Source: DASZUK01 sp963745595 (lineage in GTDB: Bacteria > Actinomycetota > Acidimicrobiia > Acidimicrobiales > RAAP-2). From it: DNA of 64,000 nucleotides. A program made the position numbers and the translations under genes. The stretch spans positions 1 to 64,000 of the forward strand of contig CAVUYB010000015.1 of the NCBI GenBank assembly GCA_963745595.1. The letters are read 5' to 3'. The notes under the pieces are model-generated. The model worked only from the letters and a program-made list of their open reading frames with translations. It had not been told where the DNA came from and ran no database searches. This document shows positions 42,984 to 53,415 of this stretch, one piece after another. Numbering within the stretch: the first letter of the stretch is position 1; each line of letters begins with the position of its first letter.

Positions 42984-45340
42984 TCAGGGCAGCAGTGTCA
43001 GTCGATCGAGCGTGCTTTTCTCGACCGCCGGTTGCGAATAGGACAGTGGGAAATAGCGGCCGGTGTCCCAGAGCGGCATCAGATCGGAATAGTGGCGACT
43101 GCCCGGCTGACCGCTTTGGCCGGGCGTGTTGACGGCGACCGATCGATCCCAGTCGCTGGTATCCAGGATCTCCCGATAGCTCGCGCCCTCGATCTGCGCC
43201 CACGATCGCCAAGACTCGTCGAAGCCCGTGGCATTCACCGTGTACCCATCGCCCGGCCTGGGTAGCGGTCCGAGATCGAATGTCGCGGCCGCGCCGGGCT
43301 GCTGGTCGAGGGAGTGACGGAAGCGGATCGAGTGGAGCTTGCCCCACGACCAACGCGAGGTGTCGGGCCCCAGGTCCTGCTCGAGTTCCTGGTGCGCTGC
43401 CCGAACGGCATCGGCCAAGAGGGCGTCGCGAGCGGCCTTGGGATCCGATCCGAACAAATCCTTGTCCGGCTTTGCAAGCAAGGAGAGCACGACGTCGGGC
43501 GCCAAATCCGCGTACCAATCGGCGTGTTTTTCAGAAAATCGACGTCCGAGTGCGCGGCAGATCTGTTTGAGCCAGACCTCATAGAAAGCCGCTTCGTGAG
43601 ACTCGCGGCTCAGACTCCCGTCCCAGCGGAGAAATGCACCGAGTTCGGGATCGTCCCGCAGCCCGGTCGATCGCACCAGCGCTTGGAGTTGCCGGGCAGG
43701 CAGGGAGACGATGTCAGTCTGCAGCGCCTCCATGTCTTCGATGGTCAGTTTGTGGTGCGCCTGGCGCGCGTCTTCGATCACAGACCGGATGCGCTCGAAG
43801 CGATAAGGCGGCTCCCATTCGAAACCGACGTTGTAGGGATAGTGCTCCGGGATCATCTTGTGGTTTGCCGTGGCCGTGAATCCCGCCGCCGGATTGAAGG
43901 AATGAGGAAGCTTCGATACCGGTAAGAAGCCGCTCCATTGGTAGTTTCCCGCTCCCGGCACCGGCAGCAGTCCGGTCCAGCTGCGGATGGGTGCGAGGCC
44001 CACGGAGTGCTCGCCGATGTTGCCCGCGCGATCTGCATAGACGATGTTCTCGGAAGGAACCTTCCAGCGGGACATCGCCGCCTCGAACTGGGTCCAATTC
44101 TGAGCTCGATCAATTGCGAGCGAAGCAAGATACCCTGCCGTCCCCGGTTCGCTGCCGACCCAGCGCAGCGCGAGCGCGCGCTTGCCGTCCTGCCACAGGA
44201 CGGGTCCGTGGCGGGTGAATTTCAGTTCCACGGTCTTCGTTCCGGCTCCCTTGACGAGGAAGTCCTCACGGCGGACTGTCATCGTGGCCCATCCGCTCTC
44301 GGTTCGATACTCGAGAGGATTGGCCGGATTGAGCTCTTCCACGTACAGATCCTGCTGATCGAGACCGAAAATGGTGAAGCCCCAGGCAATCTGCCGGTTA
44401 TGGCCGAGCGCGACGCCGGGCAGGCCGGGCTCACCTGCACCGATGACATCCCACCCCGGAGCCACGAGATGCACCATGTAGCGCAGGGATGGCAGCGCGA
44501 GGACGCGGTGAGGGTCGTTGGCGAGAAGCGGCTTGCCGCTGGCGGTGAGCGCTCCGGAGATCGTCCAGTTGTTGCTCCCCTCGCGCACCCGGGCGGGAAT
44601 CTCGATGCGTTGGTCGCTGCCGACCAGATTATCGAGCAGCTCAGGCGACAGACCGGCTGAGATCGACGCCGGGCGCCGGATCGAGACGAACCGCCGGATC
44701 GAAATCAAACAATTTCCGGGCTTTATCCGGACCGAGATCCGTCAGCGCCCGCGCCGAATTGAGCTCGCTCGCCGCATTGCCGGTCATCGAGTAAGCCGCC
44801 ATGCGATTCAGGCAGTCCTGCGGGTGCCAGCTGTCGGGCCGGAATCCCGCAAGGGTGAATTCGATGGGCAGTCCGGAGCCGCCCGGCGCTTCGAGCGTGC
44901 GCGATGTACGCGTTGATGCCGTCCGTGAACGCGGTCAGTATCGCCAGGGTGTCCGGAGAATAGCTCTCGTATTCCTTCTGCAGATCGCCCCGGTATTTGA
45001 GCGCGCGAGCATCGATATCGCGCGGCAGCGCGGACGGTCCCAGGATCTCGCTGAGCCGCCCCTGTCCGGCACGCTTCCAAAGTTCCATCTGAAACAGCCG
45101 ATCCTGGGCCGCCACGACTCCCTGCGCAAAGAACAGATCATGCTGATTTCCTGCATAGATGTGCGCGACTCCCCATCGGTCGCGCAGCACCCGGACCGGC
45201 CGCTCGAGTCCCGGCACATGCAGTTCACCCGAGGTCACCGCGACCGTCTCGAGCCCGTCCGGGACGCGCGACGATGACGGGTTCGCCCGGGCGACCGCGC
45301 ACAACGAGATCGATACCACCAATGTCGAGAATAACTTCAT
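42984..45340 (-). pseudogene. Penicillin acylase-family amidohydrolase, exported (two +1 frameshifts as read)
   Basis: This Ntn-hydrolase precursor has a signal peptide (MKLFSTLVVSISLCAVARA), an alpha part (RVLRDRWGVAHIYAGNQHDLFFAQGVVAAQDRLFQME in two stretches), a spacer and a beta part. The beta part begins at the catalytic Ser of GSNNW (codon 44574-44576) followed by ANDPHRVLALP. Extra bases near 44894 and 44655 put the linking segment (PIEFTLAGFRPDSWHPQ) in a middle frame. Repaired length is about 785 residues, normal for the family. Substrates may be beta-lactams, acyl-homoserine lactones or other amides. The start could also be the Met ten codons upstream. Confidence 0.85.
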
Positions 45341-45405
45341 GGCCGCCGGCGCTATTTGCATGAGCCGCATGGGCTCGGTTGTTGCCGCGATATTACGTGA
45401 AAGAG

Positions 45406-46512
45406 ATGATGAGGAAAATGCTGACGCGAGTGCCCCAAACGGGGGATCCCGCCGGCCGCGGGGATGTCGTTACGCTCATTACCATTGAAGGTGCGCTTGA
45501 TTACCTGGCGGAGCCGAATTCAATGCCGGTCGTAGCCGTGCCCGAAGAAACCGGGAGTCGGTGGCCCCGGGATTCAAGCGGACGCCTGTTCGTGCTCGAT
45601 CTGAGCGGCGGCCGCGTCTTCTCGCTCAACCCCGACGGCTCGGACCCAAGAACACTCGTCACCGGATGCCGGCTTCCCGATGGCCTGGCGGTCGATTCGG
45701 CAGCGGGCTACATCTACTGGACCAACATGGGCGTTCCGCACAGGAATGACGGCTCGATCGAACGCGCGGATCTCGACGGCGGCAATCGTCGATTCATCAT
45801 TCCCGAAGGGGGCACGTTCACGCCAAAGCAACTCCATCTCGAGAAGAAGAGCGGCAAGCTCTATTGGTCGGACCGCGAGGGCATGCGCGTGATGCGCGCC
45901 AACCTCGATGGCTCGCAGGTCGAGACACTCATCCAGACGGGCGAAGGCGAAGGCGATCGCCACGATCCATCGAACTGGTGCGTCGGAATCACCGTCGATC
46001 CAATTCGCGGCCAGATGTACTGGACCCAGAAGGGCGCGGATGACTCCGGGCACGGGCGCATCTTTCGCGCGAGCATCGATATGCCCCGCGGCCAGACACC
46101 GGCGAACCGGCTCGACGTCGAGGTACTGTTCGAAGGGGTGCCGGAGCCGATCGATCTGGAGCTCGATCTCGAGCACCGCGTCCTCTACTGGACGGATCGG
46201 GGCGATCCTCCGCGCGGCAACACCGTGAGTCGCACGCCGATCGACGGCCATCTCAACCGGGAAATCGTGCTCGGCCACTTGATGGAAGGCATCGGCATCG
46301 CACTGGATGTGCGAGGCGATCGGATGTTCGTCACGGATCTCGCCGGCTCGATCTACTCCGCACACCTGAACGGATCGGAAAAGCGCCCCATCGCAATGGC
46401 TCAGGGAAATCTCTCGGGCATTGCCTACGCCGAAGACTTGAAACCGCTCACCGCCGCAGTCATAGAATGCCGAGCGCCCGCGCTCGAGTCATTGCACCGG
46501 AACGGTTCTTGA
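45406..46512 (+). CDS. YWTD-type beta-propeller protein (SMP-30/LDL-receptor-like)
   Basis: This protein of about 368 residues has repeats of the YWTD kind: IYWTNMG, LYWSDREG, MYWTQKG and LYWTDRG, each followed by an IxRAxLDG strand. It therefore forms a six-bladed propeller. No enzyme function is established for such bacterial proteins, though some are misannotated as dehydrogenases. No convincing signal peptide is seen. The start is uncertain among the ATGs at 45406, 45409 and 45418. It is divergent from the penicillin acylase gene and overlaps the LuxR gene tail-to-tail by about 50 bases. Confidence 0.75.
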   Translation: MMRKMLTRVPQTGDPAGRGDVVTLITIEGALDYLAEPNSMPVVAVPEETGSRWPRDSSGRLFVLDLSGGRVFSLNPDGSDPRTLVTGCRLPDGLAVDSAAGYIYWTNMGVPHRNDGSIERADLDGGNRRFIIPEGGTFTPKQLHLEKKSGKLYWSDREGMRVMRANLDGSQVETLIQTGEGEGDRHDPSNWCVGITVDPIRGQMYWTQKGADDSGHGRIFRASIDMPRGQTPANRLDVEVLFEGVPEPIDLELDLEHRVLYWTDRGDPPRGNTVSRTPIDGHLNREIVLGHLMEGIGIALDVRGDRMFVTDLAGSIYSAHLNGSEKRPIAMAQGNLSGIAYAEDLKPLTAAVIECRAPALESLHRNGS

Positions 46513-49176
46513 CGTTGAGCTTGCCGTAGACATTGTGGAGGTGCCACTTGAGCGTGCCTTCAGAGACGAAAATCGCTTCGGCGATCTCCTTGTTGCTCAG
46601 GCCCGACTCCAGGCGCTTCAGGATCGACAGCTCTCGCTTCGTCAGCTCTTCGCCCATGCCGATCGGGGCGCCACCCTGAACGTCGGGCGTGCACATCGCG
46701 CGCTGCAGGCGGCGCGCCAGGGGCGCGGCCTCGGAGCCGCGCAGTTGCTCCATGTCGAGTCGATCGATCAGCGCACCCAGTTCGCGACCTTCATCAAGGA
46801 ACACGCGGACATAGTTTCTCGGAGCCGCGATGGTGAGTGCGCGACGCACGTCCGCCAAGGCGCTCGCCCAGTCCCCGTCCTCTTTCCTGGCCAGGGCGCG
46901 CAGGACCAGCAATTCCACCGAGCGGTGAGCGAGTTCGCGCTGCCGGCTATTTTCGATCGCAGCATCCAGCGCCTCGACAACGACTCTCGGCGACTGCTTG
47001 AGCAGGTAACGCGAGGCTGCGCGCAATGCCTTGTCGGAACTCAGCGGTGGAGCGCCGCTGCGGGGCGGCAGCTCGTGGAAGTCGAAGCGCGTTGCCACGA
47101 GCCTGGCCTCCTCGTGATGTCCCGCGCGCGCGAGGCTACGGCACTCTTCGGCCGCCAATGACAGGGTCACGCGCCGCCAGCCGCGCTGTTCACCAAGTTC
47201 CTGTCCCTCTCTCAGCATCGCCAGTGCGCCACTCTCATCGTGTCGCAGGTGCTGGATGCGGGCCTGCGTCAAGTAGGCAACGATCACCGCGTCGGCATGG
47301 GGGCATTCGTTCACGCTGCTCAACGCCAGTTCGAGATGCGCGAGAGCCTGCTCGATCTCGTCGAACTCGTAAGAGATGCCCGCAAGGAGCGCGTGAAAAA
47401 GGCTGGTCTGCCCGGAATGTCCATGGAGTTTTCGCTCAACGAGCTCGAGTCCGCGCGTGCACGCAAGCCTCGAGTCGAAGTAACTCCCGCGTTTGAGGTG
47501 CAGCACGGCCTCGAGGTAGGCGGTCCAGCTCAGCGCATAGTAGCCTTCGCTTTGCTCGAGCCACTGGCGCGTCTCGGCAATCATCTCCAGTCCCCGATCG
47601 ATGTGGCCCCGCGTCTTGTGTCCAAAACTCAGGACGTTGCCCATCACGCCCTTGCGCCTCAGCGACGCCTCCGGCCAGCGTGCGAGCCACGCTGCCGCCA
47701 ATTCGCCACCTCGCATTCCGTCGTCGCGCAAGCCAACCGACATGGCGACCTGCATTTCGACCGCACAACGCAACTCGTCGATGCCGCGGGCGTCGTGATG
47801 GGCTTGCGCCTCGAGATTCTGCAGCAGCTGCTGCAGGCGGTAGATCTGCGCTTCATATTCCTGATACCGAGGGTAGAACGAGAGCGCAAAGGCGTACTGG
47901 ATACGGATGACCGGGTAGCGATCGACGCAATCCTCGGGAAGGGCGTTCATCCAGCGCAGGATCGTCTGGTGGTACCCGCGGCGAAAGACGAGTTCCTCCA
48001 CACTGTCGGCGACCCAATGTGTCGCCCGTTCCCACTCCTGGGCCCGGATCATGTAATTCACGGCTTCTTCAACATGGTCGTTGGCGTGCAACCACCGTGC
48101 TCCGCGCACGAGGCACTCCATGGCTTGCGCCGGCGCTGTTCGGCGATATGTCTCGCGGAAGAATTCGCCGACCAGATGATGAAAGCGCACCCACTCCCAG
48201 GATCGATCCAGCGGAATCAGAAAGAGGTTGCGCGTCCGCAGGCCCAGCAACGCCTCTTCGGCGTCATCGGCATCTGTGACGGCTCGAGCGAGCGGTGCGC
48301 AGATGCGATCGAACATCGAGATGCGGAACACGATGTCGCGAGTTCGCTCGTCCATCTGTGACAGGACCATGTCGCACAGATAGTCAACCACGCTGGTGTC
48401 CGTGCCGGCGAAGTGCTGGATGAACGCTTTCGGTTCGCTCGACCCGGCTGAGCACCAGCGCCGCGAGCTCGAGCGCCGCGGGCCAGCCTTCGGTTTTGGT
48501 CAGCAAGGTCTGCAAATCCGGCGCCGGCAGGTCCCGCCCAAGGCGGCTTTTGTAGAACTGAGCGGCTTCCCTGGCGTCAAATTGCAGTTGCTCGGCTCCC
48601 AGTTCGAGCAACTGGCTCCGTACCCGAAGACCGCTCAGCCGCAGGCCGGGATCCCGGCGGGTGCCGATGACATACTGCAGACGATCGGGGCGCGTAGTTG
48701 ATCAACCAATCGAGAATTCCGCGAACCTCAGGCCCCTCGACAAGTTGCAGGTCATCCAGGAACAGCACGATGCGGTGTTGGACCTGCGCGAGGTCGCCGG
48801 CAATCGCCTCCAGCACGGACCTTGAACCACTCGCGAAGTCGGCGACGAGGTCTTCCGCGACGTCCTTGCCGATGTGCGCACTGGCCTTCTGTAGTGCTGC
48901 GATCAAATGACGCAGGAAGCGAGCCGCGTCGTCGTCGTCTTCATCCAGGGACAGCCAGGCGCAAGAAACTCCGCGCTCGAGGAGCCGTGCGTGCCACCGA
49001 GCCATGAGAGTGGACTTGCCGTATCCGGCAGGTGCGGCCACGACAACGACCGGAAAAATGCCGTCCAGCACGTCGCTGGAGGAATCAAGCCTCGGCCGGG
49101 GCAACGGCTTCCTGGTCCCGGTGGCGGGAAACAGCTTGCCCTGGATTATCGCGCGCTCGTGTCGTTTGCCGGTCAT
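46460..49176 (-). pseudogene. LAL-type LuxR-family regulator (MalT-like) with AAA-like ATPase (two +1 frameshifts as read)
   Basis: This is a large ATP-dependent LuxR regulator. The Walker A motif AAPAGYGKST lies near residue 50 and the Walker B motif is IVLFLDDLQLVEG. The winged-helix part (QFDAREAAQFYKSRLG, EGWPAALELAALVLS), TPR-like helices and the C-terminal HTH (LTKRELSILKRLESGLSNKEIAEAIF) follow. Three frames are used. Extra bases in a C run at 48687-48690 and near 48434 restore YAPDRLQYVIGTRRDP and VERPKAFIQHF. Repaired length is about 904 residues, typical of MalT-like proteins. It is divergent from the second LuxR gene. Confidence 0.85.
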
Positions 49177-49451
49177 ACGCTGGAGTCTGTCGTCCGCGTC
49201 GCAGTGATTCGGACCTATCTAACCCCTAACTTTGGATAGGTGCAACTCGAACGGCTGCAGGGCAAGGTTGACCCACGTCGACTCGCCTTGCAGTCAAAAG
49301 ATGGCCGAAAGCAACCACATTACCTCAAATCCGGTAGCGCAGACGGCAAACCCTCCGCGCGCGTTGCCGACGGCAGAGCCCCCGGCCTCCATCCCGTGAG
49401 CTTGCCGTGAGCCGCCGCGTCCTACTCTCGTTCCGAACCAACCACGCGGCA

Positions 49452-51077
49452 ATGTCTTTCAGCTGCCTGCTTGACGAACGATCCATGTCTTCGGGAGGCT
49501 CAATTCAAGCTGTGCGTCAATCATCTCTCGCAGTTGTCCGGCAGCACGATTCCGGACTAGCCCTGAACCGGGACTCTCGCCGGGACCGATTCGCGCGCTC
49601 GGAATCACGAAGCGCCCGGCTTTCCCCAAACACTCTGCTCGTGCGCGCTTGGCGGAGCCTCATCGAGCTGCGTATCGACGATGCCTTGGCGACCGTCGCG
49701 CAGTTCGAAGATGAGATCGCGCGTGCCGATGCCCCGGTTGCGCCCCGATCGCGGGAGTTTGCCGAGGTTCTGAGAGCCGTGCTGCTCGTGCTGAAGAGCC
49801 AGGACGGCGCCACGGTGCGCGCGGCGCTTGCCGTACTCGAAAGCCGTCACCGGTCAGGTGGGAAGAGTCCCGCGCTGGCGGCAGCGCTGCGCGTCGGCTA
49901 CTGGAAGGTGCGAGACTTTGATCGATACTACGCGGTGCCTCGTCTCAAACACGCGGTGCCGACTCATCGCGGCACGCACGGGCTTGCGACGATCATCGGG
50001 CCGACGTTCGAAGCGGTCGTGGAGGCTGAACAGCTCCGACTGGCCGTCGCGACGAGACTCGCAAGGAGCGCGCACGAACGCGCCGTGAGTCGTTTCGGGA
50101 AGCGATCACCGGTGACAGCCCGAGCGGCCGTCGTGCTCGCAGAGTTGCTCTACGAGGAAGGGCACTGCGCCGGCCTGGAGGCTCTGGTCATGGAGAGCCT
50201 CACGGCGGTCCGAACGTCAGGGGACGACGAGAGCGCCTTGCGAGGATATAGGGTTCTGACTCGTCTCGCCGCCCGTCGGGGAGACACGGAGTTCGCCTTC
50301 CTCATCCTGAAGGAGGCGGAGGTCCTGGCGGCGGCGCGCGACTGGACGGGGATGATGGCGGAGAGCTTGATGCTGCGCACTCAGCTTCTCCTCAAGGAGG
50401 GTCGCACGCGCGACGCAGCGATCTGTACTGAGCGCATCGAGACACTCGCGCGCGACTTCTCCTCGGACGACACGTTGCAGGCCAGCCATGCCTTGGCACG
50501 TGCACAGGTACTGGTCGCCACCGGGGACGCGTGCCGAGGAGCGACGATTCTCCGGGAGCTTCAGGCGGCGAGCTGCGGCAAGCGAAACAACTACCGGGCA
50601 CTGCGATTGTCGGTTCAGCTGGCCGACGCTCTGCTCGGGTGCGGAGACCAAGCCGAAGGCCGTGCGATGCTCGTTCAAGCGCTTCAGATTGGCGCGCGCG
50701 CCGGGGTGTATCAGACATTCGTCGATGCCGGAGCGCACGTGGCCGAGCTCCTGTTGTCCCTTCACCACGCCACCCCGCAGGACAGCCGCCTGCCCCCGGA
50801 GCTCAGACCCTACATCGGAAGCATTCTCGCGGACCGTGCTCAGCAGCGTACACGCACGTTGCCGACTCGTGCCTCGCGCGTCACGGAGTCGCTGAGTCCC
50901 CGCGAACACAGCGTCCTGCGCTCGATGAGCTGTGGACTTTCCAACAAACGCATCGCTCAAGAGCTGCAGATTGCCCCCGAGACCGTGAAGTCCCACGTCA
51001 AAGGCATCTTCATCAAGCTCGCCGTGCAGACGCGCGCTCACGCCGTATCGACGGCCAACGCTCTGGGACTGCTCTGA
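49452..51077 (+). CDS. LuxR-family regulator lacking the ATPase domain (MalT-like C-terminal half)
   Basis: This protein of about 541 residues is rich in helix-turn-helix repeats of TPR type (RAAVVLAELLYEEGHCAGLEAL and similar). It ends in a LuxR HTH (LSPREHSVLRSMSCGLSNKRIAQELQ, APETVKSHVKGIF). No Walker A motif is present, so it corresponds to the sensor plus DNA-binding half of a MalT-like protein. The start is taken as the ATG at 49452; a GTG at 49407 is also in frame. The 275-base space to the divergent LAL gene holds no further gene and probably contains both promoters. Confidence 0.8.
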   Translation: MSFSCLLDERSMSSGGSIQAVRQSSLAVVRQHDSGLALNRDSRRDRFARSESRSARLSPNTLLVRAWRSLIELRIDDALATVAQFEDEIARADAPVAPRSREFAEVLRAVLLVLKSQDGATVRAALAVLESRHRSGGKSPALAAALRVGYWKVRDFDRYYAVPRLKHAVPTHRGTHGLATIIGPTFEAVVEAEQLRLAVATRLARSAHERAVSRFGKRSPVTARAAVVLAELLYEEGHCAGLEALVMESLTAVRTSGDDESALRGYRVLTRLAARRGDTEFAFLILKEAEVLAAARDWTGMMAESLMLRTQLLLKEGRTRDAAICTERIETLARDFSSDDTLQASHALARAQVLVATGDACRGATILRELQAASCGKRNNYRALRLSVQLADALLGCGDQAEGRAMLVQALQIGARAGVYQTFVDAGAHVAELLLSLHHATPQDSRLPPELRPYIGSILADRAQQRTRTLPTRASRVTESLSPREHSVLRSMSCGLSNKRIAQELQIAPETVKSHVKGIFIKLAVQTRAHAVSTANALGLL

Positions 51078-51581
51078 GCCACAACGTGGTTTGCCATTCG
51101 TACGTCGCCAGGCGGCCGGCGTTTCCCCAATGACCACTCGAAAGTGCTTGCACAGATGCGCCTGATCCGCAAATCCACATCCAAGCGCAACGTCGCTCAA
51201 GGACATATCGGTCTGAAGCATGTACTTGGCAGCCAATTCGACACGTCGCCGGACCACGAAGGCGTGAGGGGAGTACCCGAATGTGCCCCTGAAGGAGCGC
51301 GAGAAGTGCGCCTGGCTGCGCCGCGCCAGGGTGCATAGATCTGCGACAAGCACGCGACCGGTGATATGCCTGTCGATGTAGTCGAGCACCTTTTTTGCCT
51401 GCCATGCCAGCAGGCGCTCTTTGCCGACTTCCGCAGCCCCTTCCACAGGTTGTGGATCGACCCGCGTTCGCAACAGCGAGGTTGCCTCGAGTATCGCGCC
51501 GTGCGCGGGCTGTTCCCGGGGAAGGTGACCCATCGCCTGATCCAGCAGCGCTATTACATCGTGCATCCAGTCAGTTTGCAT
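51078..51581 (-). CDS. AraC-family regulator (3' end unclear)
   Basis: The first ~168 residues are supported: KKVLDYIDRHITGRVLVADL, then the first HTH (ARRSQAHFSRSFRGTFGYSPHAFV) and the second HTH (SDVALGCGFADQAHLCKHFRVVIGETPAAWRR). This is the usual C-terminal AraC DNA-binding domain with a short N-terminal lead. No stop follows where the family normally ends. The frame stays open to 50217, fully antisense to the LuxR gene, which I regard as non-coding. The coordinate given is the end of the supported part. A lost stop or a shifted frame near 51080 is likely. Confidence 0.65.
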
Positions 51582-51700
51582 TGCTGCCGCCTCCGATCGA
51601 GCAACGGTATCAGCGCCTCAAGAGGATGTGGATCGCGAATTGCAGTGGACAAAAGCTCCCTCTATTGAGGGAGGGACTTCCCCACAGCATCGCCCGGCGA

Positions 51701-52066
51701 CTATATGATGCGTTTGCGGCCAAACAAGCGGGCATCGAAGGACCAGGCTCCCGGTCCCAACATGGCCAGTGACAAGCCCACGGTAGCGTAGACCAGGAAC
51801 GACGAATTGAATCGGTGTCCAAAGGCGATGACGATGACCTGAATCGCCGCCCCGGCGAGCGCCGCAAGCGGCGTCCATAACCCGATACAAATCAGTACCG
51901 CCACGCCGCCCACCACACAGCGAGCAAGCAAGCTTGCCGTGCCTGCGAGATCGCCCGCCACATATGCTACGGTGGCCAACGAGAGTGCGGTGGCGAATCG
52001 AAGAATCAACAGCCCGATTCCCGGCCACGAATTGGGGAATGTCGAAAAGAGCCTTTGCACGCCCAA
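51701..52066 (-). CDS. DoxX-like membrane protein
   Basis: This small 121-residue protein has four hydrophobic helices (GLLILRFATALSLATVAYV, LLARCVVGGVAVLICIGLW, AALAGAAIQVIVIAFG, VYATVGLSLAMLGPG). It ends in DARLFGRKRII, the usual DoxX C-terminus. Function is not established; relatives are linked to redox membrane complexes. The start is uncertain: TTG at 52066 or GTG at 52060. It lies 68 bases downstream of the response-regulator gene in the same direction and may be co-transcribed with it. Confidence 0.75.
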   Translation of the reverse strand: MGVQRLFSTFPNSWPGIGLLILRFATALSLATVAYVAGDLAGTASLLARCVVGGVAVLICIGLWTPLAALAGAAIQVIVIAFGHRFNSSFLVYATVGLSLAMLGPGAWSFDARLFGRKRII

Positions 52067-52134
52067 GTATAAAACGGGAGTCCGACTTCGCGATAACCCT
52101 CAAAAGGGTGAGCCCTGCATCACCTCGGGGGCGA

Positions 52135-52767
52135 CTATAGCAAGATGATCCCTCGCTTCAGGCCCAGAGATACTGCATGGGTTCGGTCTCTGGCACCGAG
52201 TTTCGCCAGGACGTTCTTGATATGGGTTTTCGTCGTTTCCTCATTGATATCCAGATGAGCGGAAATCATCTTATTCGCATACCCGGAGGCAACCAGTTTG
52301 AGCACCTCGAGCTCCCGAGCAGTCAGCAGAGCATGCGCCGCGTGCTTCGCCATCTCGGCGGCCACGTCCGCCTGGACCTGCTTTTCGCCGGCGAACACGA
52401 TGCGAATGGTATTCAGTATCTCGGTGCGAACCAGGCTTTTCAGCATGTAAGCCTGTGCGCCGGCCTTCAAAGCCCGCTGCGCGAGCACATCGCCCGCGTA
52501 GGTCGTGAGAACGATGATGCGTGCGGAGGGTTGCTCCGTTCTGATCGAGATAATGGCATCCAGCCCGCTCATATCAGGCATCTGAAGATCCATCAGCGTC
52601 ACATCAGGATTGAGCTGCCGGTGAAGCTGCACCGCCTCATTTCCGTTTGAAGCCTCACCCACCATCCGCATGTCGGGTTGCGTGTCAACGAGCGCCGCAA
52701 TTCCCGAGCGCAACAACGGATGGTCATCCACTGAAAGAATGCGGATGAGGCGGGTGTCGTTCGTCAT
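52135..52767 (-). CDS. NarL/FixJ-family response regulator
   Basis: This is a 210-residue two-domain regulator. The receiver domain has Asp14-Asp15 (VDDHP), the phosphoacceptor Asp60 (TLMDLQMPD) and Lys near 110 (YMLKSL). The C-terminal LuxR HTH is LTARELEVLKLVASGYANKMI, then HIKNVLAKLGARDRT. The ATG at 52767 starts at the family N-terminus; the frame is open 60 bases further. No histidine kinase is adjacent. The probable target is its own region and the downstream DoxX-like gene, by position only. Confidence 0.9.
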   Translation of the reverse strand: MTNDTRLIRILSVDDHPLLRSGIAALVDTQPDMRMVGEASNGNEAVQLHRQLNPDVTLMDLQMPDMSGLDAIISIRTEQPSARIIVLTTYAGDVLAQRALKAGAQAYMLKSLVRTEILNTIRIVFAGEKQVQADVAAEMAKHAAHALLTARELEVLKLVASGYANKMISAHLDINEETTKTHIKNVLAKLGARDRTHAVSLGLKRGIILL

Positions 52768-52929
52768 AGAAAGCGTCAGCCGGCCAAATTCAGGATCAAT
52801 GCTACGCCAGCTTGCGCAGGACTGCACGTTCCACCGCGTCCGCAGGATTCCACAATACGGCGTCTCTACCTACAAGCGCACCTTGATGCCCGTGGTCTAG
52901 GCTTCGGGTCGTCTCAAAAGGGGTTTGCC

Positions 52930-53415
52930 ATGTCCGGTCGCGAACGTTTCAGGGTCCATGTGTTGGGGCGCTTTCGCTTACTCACGGGGGATTTCCCCGT
53001 CACCATCCCTCCCCGGTTGCGCAAACCGCAGGAGCTGCTGCAGGCCCTGATCGCATTCGGTGGAATCGAAGTGAGCGCGGGCGTGCTGATCGATGCACTG
53101 TGGCCGGATTCCGAGGGCGATGCCGCGTACCACGCACTCGAAAGCGCACTTTACAGGCTGCGCCAGCTTCTCGGTGCACGCGACGCGGTACGCATGGAGG
53201 GGGGGAAGGCCAGCCTGAACCGGGGCCGGTTGTGGGTCGACATGTGGGAGCTCGAGGAGGAGCTGCAGCGTCCTCATGATCCGGAGGCGAGCGGCATCGA
53301 AAGGATCGGCCGTCTCCGACTCCTCTATCAAGGGCATTTTCTCCAGCACGAAACCGACAGGCCCTGGGTGTTGGAGGCAGTCTTCCCGGCGATGGGAGGG
53401 GGTTGGGAACGATGA
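52930..53415 (+). CDS. SARP/BTAD-like winged-helix protein, N-terminal domain only
   Basis: This 161-residue protein begins with an OmpR-like winged helix of the SARP type (FRVHVLGRFRLLTGDFPV, PRLRKPQELLQALIAFGG, VLIDALWPDSEGDAAYHAL, ALYRLRQLLGARDAVRM). It reaches the start of a BTAD helical region (RLRLLYQGHFLQHETDRPW) and then ends after an unrelated-looking GGGWER. It is shorter than usual regulators (250 or more residues), so it may be truncated. It overlaps the membrane-protein gene on the other strand by 88 bases. Confidence 0.65.
   Translation: MSGRERFRVHVLGRFRLLTGDFPVTIPPRLRKPQELLQALIAFGGIEVSAGVLIDALWPDSEGDAAYHALESALYRLRQLLGARDAVRMEGGKASLNRGRLWVDMWELEEELQRPHDPEASGIERIGRLRLLYQGHFLQHETDRPWVLEAVFPAMGGGWER

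Noticed and set aside
15326..48700. Programmed +1 ribosomal frameshifting as the reason for the many frame breaks
   Set aside because: The breaks occur in unrelated genes, up to four in one gene, without a shared slippery sequence or stop-codon context. Read error is far simpler. Recorded as a finding for checking only.
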